DNA of 16,679 nucleotides, from positions 1 to 16,679 of the forward strand of contig JAPLDN010000228.1 of assembly GCA_026391755.1 (NCBI GenBank), written 5' to 3'. The notes under the pieces are model-generated. The model was not told where the DNA came from, made no database searches, and worked only from the letters and a program-made list of their open reading frames with translations. The position numbers were made by a program, and so were the translations under genes. Positions 9,001 through 15,740 of this stretch are shown piece after piece. Origin of the DNA: Bacteroidota bacterium. GTDB lineage: Bacteria; Bacteroidota; Bacteroidia; Bacteroidales; FEN-979. How positions within the stretch are numbered: position 1 is the stretch's first letter; every line of letters begins with the position of its first letter.

Positions 9001-9465
9001 CCCTGCGGGGATATCCGGCAGGCAAATTGCTATTACAGCAGTTCTGATGTCATATTCAGTAACCGTTATGAAGCCGATGAACGGTACGATGAAATAAAAA
9101 CCGGTAAAATTACCCTTAAGGGCGGATGGCGGGTTTATTCTAGCGGGCCTGGTATTTATATCGCCTTGGTTGTTTCCCGTTTGCTTGGTTTACGCACTGA
9201 GTTTGGAAATATGATTATCGATCCTGTTTTACCGCATTCCATGGATGGTTTGTGTGCCTCATTAGATATCATGGGTCATTCCGTAACATTCAGGTATGCA
9301 GTAAAGGAAGGATGTTTTGGGCCCGGAGCTGTTTTAATTAACGGTAAACCTGTTACCTTAACCTATGAAAAGAACAAGTACCGCCAGGGCGGAGCAGTGA
9401 TTCCTGCTACTGATTTCCTGGCCATGCTTGATCAGAAGGAGAATGTTGTGGAGGTAGAGCTGTAG
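6100..9465 (+). CDS. GH94 glycoside phosphorylase, probably 1,2-beta-oligoglucan phosphorylase type
   Basis: This 1121-residue protein has the GH94 plan: beta-sandwich N-terminal domains (about 1-600), an (alpha/alpha)6 catalytic barrel (about 610-1020) and a short beta-rich tail. Visible motifs are GAAWGTRDIAQGP (632-644), the GGGDWNDSLQ block with D765 and D768 that contains the GH94 general acid, RQANCYYSSSD (973-983) and GGWRVYSSGPGIY (1008-1020). GH94 enzymes split beta-glucosides with inorganic phosphate to give glucose 1-phosphate. Cellobiose and chitobiose phosphorylases are near 800 residues. About 1100 residues is typical of the 1,2-beta-oligoglucan phosphorylases such as the Listeria innocua enzyme. 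There is no signal peptide, so action is cytoplasmic on imported sugar. ATG 6100 was chosen; ATG 6118 is a possible alternative. The family is secure, the linkage specificity inferred. Confidence 0.85.
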   Translation: MPVNRTMNIKNSPGLSFDFLENGLPKSIEAGPVRISLKAATQFSKSGANIYLRTRTKPFEFKALLGPESNSRFILRDSLFIARGLWSGLDYKCVLRLSKTSLSWQWSIDITNTSGIDAELDLIYIQDAGLKPITDGLINEYYVSQYLERRILEDKTYGSVICCRQNMKESVGNPWLMMACRNRAIAASVDGMQLYGKTYRETGIPEGLIAEKLGGEYAGESSVLALQEKPFKLAAGSHYKSFFVASFLTDHPEATSEDDLNRIAGLIAEFSDDVSSDNPDVMITPDKNIFNASDFLHVDDLNGDDLCGFFGRERRHAESENGRLLSFFSCQNNHVVLRSKELLVDRPHAHIMQAMAGFIPDENIVSTTSFADGLFNSHLTQGNTNFNILLSVCTTAFNIDREAGQRIFVELDGRKYLLGIPSAFEIGLNHCRWIYKHGDHCFQVRSWTSKTAPQVNMDFKVLSGGNVNLLITHHFDHLNGWTVIPGQTSSGYVAKPKHGSIITTKFPQAQFRMIVNSVNSDYRACGDEALYSDNKSRGSSMFVLKVKGTSDFCLSFVGEVCSPAKELNIEDADEQLSFDCREARNAWQDLSLNLSLEGAQDDIAAIQEILPWYGMNALTHFLTPYGLEQFSGAAWGTRDIAQGPFDLLLCMEKYAEAKQVLRIIFSNQNSDGGWPQWWMFDSYSEIRADSSHGDVVYWCIIALSNYIKVTGDFKILDEVLPYYHEHGKTHAEKTPLSEHIDRLIVMIVNSFLPGTTALVPFGGGDWNDSLQPVSRELAKRMISSWTVEMNYQAFNQYRLVYEQTGNTTKAKELKDICEQIKTNFNRFLIRDGVVAGYGLLEENGSISLLLHPDDAMTNVQYSILPMDRGIISEIFTKEQAQHHLDLIERYLKGPDGARLMNRPIKYRGGIQTLFQRAESSTFFGREIGIMYVHEHIRYAESQARAGRADAFVKALRQANPVAYRNIVPCGDIRQANCYYSSSDVIFSNRYEADERYDEIKTGKITLKGGWRVYSSGPGIYIALVVSRLLGLRTEFGNMIIDPVLPHSMDGLCASLDIMGHSVTFRYAVKEGCFGPGAVLINGKPVTLTYEKNKYRQGGAVIPATDFLAMLDQKENVVEVEL

Positions 9466-9477
9466 AGAGATGATACG

Positions 9478-9506
9478 GGATAGCTGGATAGCTGGATAGC
9501 TGGATA
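9478..9506 (+). repeat. GGATAGCT octamer array after the GH94 gene
   Basis: The array has three perfect copies of GGATAGCT followed by a partial GGATA. Read on the other strand it is TATCCAGC-repeated, matching 15 bases of the array at 3639-3676 in inverted orientation. The two arrays bracket the GH35-GH94 gene pair. Confidence 0.85.
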
Positions 9507-9639
9507 TAGATGAGCGAGCATTTTTCACAAGCGGTCTTAGCTGCAAGGAGCGAAGTATAATGCAAAAGCTGCCTTGGCTTCAAGGAGGGAACCTGGTTAA
9601 AGATACTAATCTGGGGAATGTTTATATGAACGACGCAGA

Positions 9640-9684
9640 AGGCGCAGCAGCGTTGCATTTATACGAGCGACAGGCGCAGCAGCG
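9640..9684 (+). repeat. 13-bp direct repeat AGGCGCAGCAGCG
   Basis: Two exact copies lie at 9640-9652 and 9672-9684, 32 bases apart, in the gap between the GH94 gene and purL. The function is unknown. Confidence 0.7.
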
Positions 9685-9706
9685 GTGTGAGGATGCGAAG
9701 CGAAAA

Positions 9707-12700
9707 CTACTTCTTAACTTTCTTTTGAATCCACACCCTCGCATTCACGAAGGCTTCGATCCATGGAGCAACCTCATCCGCCTTGCGGTCTTCAGGGTAA
9801 TACGCCCACTGCCAAGGCAATACCGCATCTTCAATATGCGGCATGATAGCCAGGTGGCGGCCGTCTATCGATGAGATGCAGGCTGCATCATACTGTGATC
9901 CGTTCGGGTTTGCAGGATAACCATGATAGCTGAATTTAGCAGGGATATGGTAGTTCTCTTCAGCCAGCGGAAAGTTAAACTTTCCTTCACCATGAGCAGT
10001 CCACACTCCAAGCCTTTCTCCTGCAAGGGAATGAAGCATTACCGAATGGTTTTCCTGGACGCTCAGGTTGATGAATGCACATTCATATTTATGTGAATCG
10101 TTCCACGACATTTTCGGATGAAGTTCATGTTCGGGATAGATCAGCCCAAGCTCGACAAGCAGCTGGCAGCCGTTACAGACCCCGAGGCTGAGTGTGTCTT
10201 TTCTTGAGAAGAAATTATCCAGCGCTTTCCTGGCTTTCTCATTGTAAAGGAAGGAGCCTGCCCATCCCTTTGCCGATCCGAGTACGTCGGAATTGCTGAA
10301 TCCTCCAACGAAAGCGATCATGTTCACATCTTCAAGCGTTTCCCTTCCCGAAATCAGGTCGGTCATATGGATATCTTTAACATCCATGCCAGCCATATAC
10401 ATGGCCCAGGCCATATCGCGGTCACGGTTCACTCCCTGTTCCCTGATAATCGCAGCCCTGACACCGGTTGGTTTGCGTCGTTCCAGGTCGACACCATACT
10501 GTTCGGCTTTGCCTGTGAACTTTTCTGCAAAACGGAATTTCAAAGGCTGGTTCCTGTAATTGTTATACCGTTCCAGCGCCAGTTTCTCACCGCATTGCTT
10601 ACGGTCGAGCAGATATGAAGTTTTAAACCATATATCCCTGTATTGGTCTATATCGAAGGAATAGAATTGTTTATGATGGCGGATGTTCAGTCTCCGTTCA
10701 TCTGACAGTGTACCGATGTTGTGAGCTCTCAGCCCTGATAATGTTTCAAATTCAGATTGCAAACCTGAGGCATCACTGCCATTGACCTGAAGCACTATTC
10801 CGGGGTTTTCAGAAAACAATAATTTAACCAGGTCGGCCTCCCCGACCCCGTCAAGATCAATTTCCAGTCCAGTCCCGGTATGCGGGAAAGTCATTTCCAG
10901 CAAGGACGTTATCAGTCCGCCGGCGGCAATGTCATGACCGGCACATATCCTGCCTTCAATGATCCATTTCTGGATGATGGTAAAGGCAGCAGCAAAAGCG
11001 CCTGGGTTTTTAATATCCGGTGCAGAGTCGCCAAGCCTGTTTACAGTCTGGGCAAAACTGCTGCCGCCAAGGGAATACTCATCCGCCGACAGGTTTATAT
11101 ATAATAAAACAGTTCCTTCAGTGGTAGAAAGAAGCGGGCTTATAGCTTTGCGAACTTCAGAAATTTCAGCTACAGCAGAGATGATCACGGTTCCCGGCGA
11201 ATACACGACTTCCCCGTCAGGATATTTCTGGGTCATTGAAAGGCTGTCTTTCCCTGTTGGTATGTTAATGCCAAGACTGATGGCAAATTCACTGATAGCC
11301 TGAACTGCCTTATAGAGCCGGGCATCTTCTCCGGCATTTTTACAAGGCCACATCCAGTTGGCGCTGAGTGAAACACCTTTGAGCCCGTGGGCCAGAGGTG
11401 CCCATACCAGGTTTGTCAGGGACCTGGCAATGGAGATGCGTGAACCGGCCGAGGGGTCGATCAGGCCAACTGCCGGCGCATGGCCAAAAGAGGTGGCAAT
11501 ACCTTTTTCGCCCCTGTAATCCAAAGCAACCACTCCCAGGTTATTCAGCGGAAGCTGAACCGGTCCGCAGGTTTGCTGCATCGCAATTTTTCCTGAGACA
11601 GCCCGGTCAACCTTGTTTGTAAGCCAGTCTTTGCAGGCAACTGCTTCGATTTGCAGAACTTGCGTCAGCAAGTTCTGCAAATCGGGCTGCGAGATGTGAG
11701 ATGCAGGATAAACAACATCCTGCATCCTGTATCCTGCATTAGTGGTATCTTTCATAATCGTCTTGGGTGGTTTGCCAAAGAAATCATCAACGTTGAGGTC
11801 GAGAGGCCTGGAACCGTCGCGGCGGTCTTCGAATACCAGCTGGTGATCGCCGGTGGCCTTACCTGCGACATATAAAGGTGCCCGTTCACGCTTTGCAACT
11901 TCCACCAGCAGGCTTTTATCCTTGTCTTTCATCAGCAGCCCCATTCTCTCCTGGGATTCATTGCTGATGATCTCCCTGTCGCTAAGGGTAGGATCGCCTA
12001 TCGGGAGAGCGTCGATATGGATCTCTCCCCCAGTGGCTTCAACCAGTTCGGATATGGAATTAAGATGCCCTCCTGCGCCATGGTCGTGGATTGAAACTAT
12101 AGGGTTCTTTTCCATCTCAACCATCGCACGGATTGCATTAAAAACCCTTTTCTGCATTTCCGGATTTGAACGCTGGACCGCGTTCAGCTCAATTAAATTA
12201 CCATACTCGCCTGTCGCAACTGATGACACAGCGCCTCCTCCCATGCCTATCCTGTAGTTGTCGCCACCCAGGATAATAATATTTTCACTACCTTCAGGTT
12301 CATCTTTAAGGCTGTCTTCTTTTTTCGCGAACCCGATACCGCCGGCGAGCATGATCACCTTATCATACCCGAAAACCTTGTTGTTTTCGGCATGTTCAAA
12401 TGTCAGAAGCGATCCGCAGATCAGTGGCTGGCCAAATTTATTCCCGAAATCGCTGGCTCCGTTAGAGGCTTTGATAAGCAATTCTTCGGGATTCTTATAT
12501 AGCCATTTCCTTGCCGGAAATTTCTTTTCCCATACACGTCCCCCTTCCAGCCTGGGGTAGGAAGTCATGTAGACTGCCGTACCGGCCAGGGGGATACTTC
12601 CTTTTCCGCCGGCCATGCGGTCGCGGATCTCTCCGCCGCTGCCTGTTGCTGCGCCATTGAAAGGCTCAACCGTGGTAGGAAAATTATGGGTTTCGGCTTT

Positions 12701-13465
12701 CAGCGAGATGACTGAATCTATATCACGGATGAAAAAGAAGTCAGCTTTCTGCGGATTGCCTGGTGCAAACTGTTCTATCTGAGGACCGCTTATGAAGGCG
12801 ACATTGTCTTTGTAAGCAGAAACAAGAAAATTCGGATTTTTTTCTGATGTCTTTTTAATAAGGGCAAAAAGTGATTCCGTCATTTCTTTGCCGTCAATGA
12901 TAAATACACCGTTGAATATCTTATGGCGGCAGTGCTCGGAATTGACCTGTGAAAAACCGAAGACCTCGCTGTCGGTAAGCTTACGGCCGATTTTTTTGCT
13001 GAGCCCGCTGAGATAATCAATTTCTTCACTGCTCAGGGCAAGACCTTCCTTGGTATTGTATGCAGCAATATCTTCAATATAAACTATGGGTTCAGGATCA
13101 TGGACGATAAGGAAGCTATGCTGGTTAAGGCCGTCATAGATTCGCTGGAGCATAGGGTCAAATTCTGGATGCAGGATGCGGATGTCGGATCCAGCATCCT
13201 GTATCTTGTATCCTGAATCCTGAATAAACTCTTCAATCCTGCTAATCCCGGCGATTCCCATATTCTGGGTTATCTCGACAGCATTGGTGCTCCAGGGTGT
13301 GATCATTTCCTTGCGCGGTCCCACAAAGGTCCCCTGTAAAGCAGGTTCGGCGATGCATTCTGCATCGCCGAACAGCCAGACCAGTCTTTCTGTATTTGTT
13401 GCCGACAGTGGATTCTGATGTTCCACTGCGTAGTATTTGTCGATGTTCCTGAAAAAAGTCAGCAT
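9707..13465 (-). CDS. purL: Phosphoribosylformylglycinamidine (FGAM) synthase, large single-chain PurL
   Basis: This is the fourth step of purine synthesis: FGAR, ATP and glutamine are converted to FGAM in the cytosol. The 1252-residue protein is the long form that carries its own glutaminase. After the N-terminal domain (FVGPRKEMITPWSTNAVEITQN, 48-69) comes the synthase core with KAETHNFPTTVEPFNGAATG near 255-275, and LSANWMWPCKNAGEDARLY and NIPTGKDSLSM in the second half. The C-terminal glutamine amidotransferase has GVCNGCQ with nucleophile Cys1097 and IMPHIED with His1210 and Glu1212. Two in-frame stretches are odd: residues ~80-100 and ~575-607 are encoded by heptamer dyads, the latter adjoining a 17-bp perfect inverted repeat. 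Both fall in what seem to be variable linkers, so the enzyme is probably active. It starts 12 bases after trxB and is probably co-transcribed with it. Confidence 0.96.
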   Translation of the reverse strand: MLTFFRNIDKYYAVEHQNPLSATNTERLVWLFGDAECIAEPALQGTFVGPRKEMITPWSTNAVEITQNMGIAGISRIEEFIQDSGYKIQDAGSDIRILHPEFDPMLQRIYDGLNQHSFLIVHDPEPIVYIEDIAAYNTKEGLALSSEEIDYLSGLSKKIGRKLTDSEVFGFSQVNSEHCRHKIFNGVFIIDGKEMTESLFALIKKTSEKNPNFLVSAYKDNVAFISGPQIEQFAPGNPQKADFFFIRDIDSVISLKAETHNFPTTVEPFNGAATGSGGEIRDRMAGGKGSIPLAGTAVYMTSYPRLEGGRVWEKKFPARKWLYKNPEELLIKASNGASDFGNKFGQPLICGSLLTFEHAENNKVFGYDKVIMLAGGIGFAKKEDSLKDEPEGSENIIILGGDNYRIGMGGGAVSSVATGEYGNLIELNAVQRSNPEMQKRVFNAIRAMVEMEKNPIVSIHDHGAGGHLNSISELVEATGGEIHIDALPIGDPTLSDREIISNESQERMGLLMKDKDKSLLVEVAKRERAPLYVAGKATGDHQLVFEDRRDGSRPLDLNVDDFFGKPPKTIMKDTTNAGYRMQDVVYPASHISQPDLQNLLTQVLQIEAVACKDWLTNKVDRAVSGKIAMQQTCGPVQLPLNNLGVVALDYRGEKGIATSFGHAPAVGLIDPSAGSRISIARSLTNLVWAPLAHGLKGVSLSANWMWPCKNAGEDARLYKAVQAISEFAISLGINIPTGKDSLSMTQKYPDGEVVYSPGTVIISAVAEISEVRKAISPLLSTTEGTVLLYINLSADEYSLGGSSFAQTVNRLGDSAPDIKNPGAFAAAFTIIQKWIIEGRICAGHDIAAGGLITSLLEMTFPHTGTGLEIDLDGVGEADLVKLLFSENPGIVLQVNGSDASGLQSEFETLSGLRAHNIGTLSDERRLNIRHHKQFYSFDIDQYRDIWFKTSYLLDRKQCGEKLALERYNNYRNQPLKFRFAEKFTGKAEQYGVDLERRKPTGVRAAIIREQGVNRDRDMAWAMYMAGMDVKDIHMTDLISGRETLEDVNMIAFVGGFSNSDVLGSAKGWAGSFLYNEKARKALDNFFSRKDTLSLGVCNGCQLLVELGLIYPEHELHPKMSWNDSHKYECAFINLSVQENHSVMLHSLAGERLGVWTAHGEGKFNFPLAEENYHIPAKFSYHGYPANPNGSQYDAACISSIDGRHLAIMPHIEDAVLPWQWAYYPEDRKADEVAPWIEAFVNARVWIQKKVKK
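11647..11684. repeat. Perfect 17-bp inverted repeat with 4-base loop inside purL
   Basis: The arms are CGATTTGCAGAACTTGC (11647-11663) and its exact complement at 11668-11684, with loop GTCA. On the purL strand the two arms encode DLQNLL and QVLQIE. The second is followed by EAVACKDWLTNKVDR, which I recall as conserved in Bacteroidota PurL. The other arm may therefore be an inverted copy of native sequence. Confidence 0.9.
11691..11742. repeat. Heptamer dyad inside purL (site A)
   Basis: The + strand units are GAGATGT, GAGATGC, AGGATAA, then a 3-base gap, then ACATCCT, GCATCCT, GTATCCT, GCATTAG. The two halves form a hairpin with a perfect 10-bp core (GATGCAGGAT paired with ATCCTGCATC, 7-base loop). 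On the purL strand it is translated as AGYRMQDVVYPASHI. Confidence 0.8.
13165..13228. repeat. Heptamer dyad inside purL (site B)
   Basis: The + strand units are CTGGATG, CAGGATG, CGGATGT, CGGATCC, one spacer base, then GCATCCT, GTATCTT, GTATCCT, GAATCCT, GAATAAA. The two halves are partly complementary (11 of 13 bases around the GGATGCAGGATGC arm). On the purL strand it is read as QDSGYKIQDAGSDIRILHP, in the same repeat frame as site A (GYRMQD versus GYKIQD). Confidence 0.8.
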
Positions 13466-13477
13466 GTTTGCTTCTTT

Positions 13478-14413
13478 TTATGTTGTCAAAAACCTTTCTG
13501 CCTCGATCGCCGCCATGCACCCTGTTCCTGCGGCCGTAACAGCCTGGCGGTAGTAATGGTCCTGCACATCGCCTGCCGCGAAAATGCCTTCAACACTTGT
13601 TTGAGTAGTTCCCGGCACGGTCTTTATATAGTTCATTTCATCAAGGTTAAGCTGACCCTTGAATATCTCTGTATTCGGCTGATGCCCGATGGCAACAAAG
13701 AAGCCATGAACTGTGATATCCCTGCTTTCACCCGAATTTACATTGCGCACCCTGATGCCTGTAACGCCGCTGTCATCACCGAGCACTTCTTCGGGAACGC
13801 TGTCCCATACCATTTCGATATTGGAAGTATTTAATACCTTATGCTGCATGGCCTTTGAAGCACGCAGTTCGCTGCGCCTGTGGATCATGTAAACCTTCTT
13901 GCAGAGCTTTGCAAGATAGGTGGCTTCTTCAGCTGCCGTATCTCCTCCACCTACTATGGCAACATCTTTTCCCCTGTAAAAGAAACCGTCGCAGGTTGCG
14001 CAGCCTGAAACACCCATGCCCATAAATTTCTTTTCAGATTCTATCCCCAGCCATTTGGCCGACGCACCGGTCGCAATGATCACAGATTCTGCCTTGACCG
14101 TTTTTCCGTCATCCGCAGTCACAGTAAAAGGACGGCTTTGAAAATCAACCGAAGTTACAACTCCAAACCTTACCTGGGTTCCGAAACGTTCGGCCTGCTG
14201 TTTGAATTCCTCCATCATTTCGGGGCCTGTAATTCCCTTAGGATAGCCGGGGAAATTTTCAACTTCGGTGGTTATGGTAAGCTGTCCGCCAGGCTGCATC
14301 CCCTGGTACATTACCGGCTTCAGATCGGCCCGTGCTGCATAGATAGCTGCAGTATATCCTGCTGGTCCCGATCCTATGATCAGGCACCTTACATGTTCAA
14401 AAGTTTCACTCAT
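13478..14413 (-). CDS. trxB: Thioredoxin reductase
   Basis: This 311-residue cytosolic flavoenzyme reduces thioredoxin with NADPH. The motifs are all present and in order: FAD-binding GSGPAGYTAAIYAARA (14-29), PGGQLTITTEVENFPGYP (41-58), the redox-active pair Cys138 and Cys141 in GCATCDGF, NADPH-binding GGGDTAAEEA (155-164) with HRR at 178-180, and the second FAD motif FAAGDVQD (278-285). The length matches the usual 310-320 residues. It starts at an ATG whose complement lies at 14411-14413, about 23 bases downstream of a TAnnTTTG box, and is followed 12 bases later by purL on the same strand. It is divergent from the channel gene. Nothing in it appears broken. Confidence 0.97.
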   Translation of the reverse strand: MSETFEHVRCLIIGSGPAGYTAAIYAARADLKPVMYQGMQPGGQLTITTEVENFPGYPKGITGPEMMEEFKQQAERFGTQVRFGVVTSVDFQSRPFTVTADDGKTVKAESVIIATGASAKWLGIESEKKFMGMGVSGCATCDGFFYRGKDVAIVGGGDTAAEEATYLAKLCKKVYMIHRRSELRASKAMQHKVLNTSNIEMVWDSVPEEVLGDDSGVTGIRVRNVNSGESRDITVHGFFVAIGHQPNTEIFKGQLNLDEMNYIKTVPGTTQTSVEGIFAAGDVQDHYYRQAVTAAGTGCMAAIEAERFLTT

Positions 14414-14436
14414 GATTCCGATGATTTTTCCTACAG

Positions 14437-14444
14437 CAAAGGTA
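14437..14444 (-). promoter_or_regulatory. Probable Bacteroidota -7 box for trxB-purL
   Basis: TACCTTTG on the - strand matches TAnnTTTG and lies 23 bases before the trxB ATG. No convincing -33 TTG is present at the expected distance, and the upstream area is filled by a heptamer array. Confidence 0.5.
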
Positions 14445-14453
14445 GGGAAAATC

Positions 14454-14495
14454 AGTGAATAGTGACTATTGAACAGTGAATGGTGAATGGTGCAG
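14454..14495 (+). repeat. AGTGAAT-type heptamer array between trxB and the channel gene
   Basis: There are six units in exact 7-base phase: AGTGAAT, AGTGACT, ATTGAAC, AGTGAAT, GGTGAAT, GGTGCAG. It is the same family as at 3560-3608. It creates the in-frame ATG at 14487 upstream of the channel gene, which I do not regard as the true start. Confidence 0.8.
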
Positions 14496-14552
14496 TTCTA
14501 TAGTGGACTTAAACAGAAAATCCTTAATTTTACTGTTCAACCATTTACTTCA

Positions 14553-15629
14553 ATGAAACGATCCTTATTGATCCTGTTACTGTTGCCGGCTTTCCTGTCA
14601 TTAACCCTGGCATCAGGATTTCAGGGAGAACAAAAGCTTAAAATCGGCATTACCTATGCGCCTCCTTATATCATAAACAAGGAAGGAATAATGTCGGGGG
14701 TCTGTATCGATCTGTGGAGGCTTATCAGCGACACCCTGAGGATACCTTACGAATATAAAGTCTACAGTTCCACCGATACACTGATGCACGATTTACGATC
14801 TGGTGCCATTGACCTTTCCATCCTTCCCCTTACGGCGACAAGCGAACGTCTTGCGAAATTGAAACTGTCAATTCCCTTTTATATTTCCAATATGGGCATT
14901 GCAACCAGGATCGAGAAACAATCTGCCTTTTTCCAGCTGCTTAATAATATATTTTCATGGAAGATAATACGGTCATTGCTCTTTATTTTCCTGATAGCCA
15001 CAATCTTTGCTGTTTTTCTCTGGCTGGCCGAACGTAAGGGGAATGCACTGCAATTCAGGCCGGGGTTTATCGGTGTGACCGATGGCATCTGGTGGGCTTT
15101 TGTAACCATGACAACGGTGGGCTATGGCGATAAGATACCTAAAACAAGATTGGGAAGGATACTTGCAATTTTCTGGATGTTTTTCGCGATCGGATTGTTC
15201 TTTATAGCTTCAGGGGTGGTTTCATCCGAACTTACCGTCAACAGGCTGCAATCCCAGATAAAAAATCCAGATGATCTCAGCAATTGCAGAGTGGGCGCGG
15301 TTTACAAATCAGGGTACGCCGAAACCCTCAGGCGGCATAATATTCCATATTCCTCTTTTTCTTCGCCATGGGATGGCCTTCAGGCCGTAAATTCAGGCAT
15401 CATTGATGCTTTCGTTTATGACCAGGCGCTGCTTCAATACCTGGTGACCAGGAATAAACTGAGCGACAAGATCATGATCATACCCAGCGGGTTAAACCTG
15501 CAATACTTTTCCTATATGGCCGGCAAAAACAACCAGGCATTGATCGACCGCATCAACCCGGCATTGCTGAATGTAATCGACAGTGACGCATGGGGAGAGA
15601 TCCTATCGAGGTATGGCATTGATCATTAA
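14553..15629 (+). CDS. GluR0-type ligand-gated potassium channel (prokaryotic ionotropic glutamate receptor homologue)
   Basis: The protein has 358 residues from ATG 14553, which gives a clean signal peptide (MKRSLLILLLLPAFLSLTLA). An in-frame ATG at 14487 would put 22 residues, partly from repeat DNA, in front of it. Domain order is that of GluR0: lobe S1 of a periplasmic amino-acid-binding domain (~28-130), TM1 (~138-158), a re-entrant pore loop with potassium filter TVGYG (188-192), TM2 (~201-224), then lobe S2 (~235-355). Solute-binding residues are plausible: R99 in TATSERL for a ligand carboxylate and D290 in VYDQALL for an amino group. It should form a tetramer in the inner membrane that opens to potassium when an amino acid binds outside. 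The ligand is not determined here. It stands alone, divergent from trxB. Confidence 0.88.
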   Translation: MKRSLLILLLLPAFLSLTLASGFQGEQKLKIGITYAPPYIINKEGIMSGVCIDLWRLISDTLRIPYEYKVYSSTDTLMHDLRSGAIDLSILPLTATSERLAKLKLSIPFYISNMGIATRIEKQSAFFQLLNNIFSWKIIRSLLFIFLIATIFAVFLWLAERKGNALQFRPGFIGVTDGIWWAFVTMTTVGYGDKIPKTRLGRILAIFWMFFAIGLFFIASGVVSSELTVNRLQSQIKNPDDLSNCRVGAVYKSGYAETLRRHNIPYSSFSSPWDGLQAVNSGIIDAFVYDQALLQYLVTRNKLSDKIMIIPSGLNLQYFSYMAGKNNQALIDRINPALLNVIDSDAWGEILSRYGIDH

Positions 15630-15691
15630 AGGGGATTGCATCCTCTGTTCAGGTTGATGCCTGGCTGAGAACATATTGCCCAAAATTACCC

Positions 15692-15721
15692 TTGAACTAT
15701 TGAATATTCTTTCTATCTTTG
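15692..15721 (+). promoter_or_regulatory. Bacteroidota-type promoter of the tRNA-Pro gene
   Basis: The -33 TTG lies at 15692-15694 and the -7 box TATCTTTG (TAnnTTTG) at 15714-15721, with a 19-base spacer. This is close to the ideal Bacteroidota layout. The tRNA 5' end is 20 bases after the -7 box. Confidence 0.8.
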
Positions 15722-15740
15722 CACTCCCAATTCGGGATAT

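Larger units (their letters stand above)
9466..9706. other. Convergent intergenic region with repeats, no gene
   Basis: This gap separates the 3' ends of the GH94 gene (+) and purL (-). It holds the GGATAGCT array (9478-9506), a 13-bp direct repeat AGGCGCAGCAGCG at 9640-9652 and 9672-9684, and GAGCGAAG/GCGAAGCG-like motifs. I see no clear intrinsic terminator with a T-tract, and the frames crossing it look non-coding. Confidence 0.6.

Noticed and set aside
9560..9874. A 104-codon frame on the + strand, antisense to the purL 3' end
   Set aside because: It overlaps repeats and the strongly supported purL, and its translation resembles no protein.
11647..11742. CRISPR-like or intrinsic terminator structure within purL
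   Set aside because: There are no spacers of regular length between repeats and no T-tract after the hairpin. It lies inside a continuous coding frame.
11853..12560. Long + strand frames (134 and 100 codons) opposite purL
   Set aside because: They are antisense shadows of a well-conserved gene and have low-complexity, serine- and proline-rich translations.
14487..14552. Longer N-terminus of the channel protein from ATG 14487
   Set aside because: It would place 22 residues, partly repeat-derived, in front of a clean signal peptide that starts at 14553.
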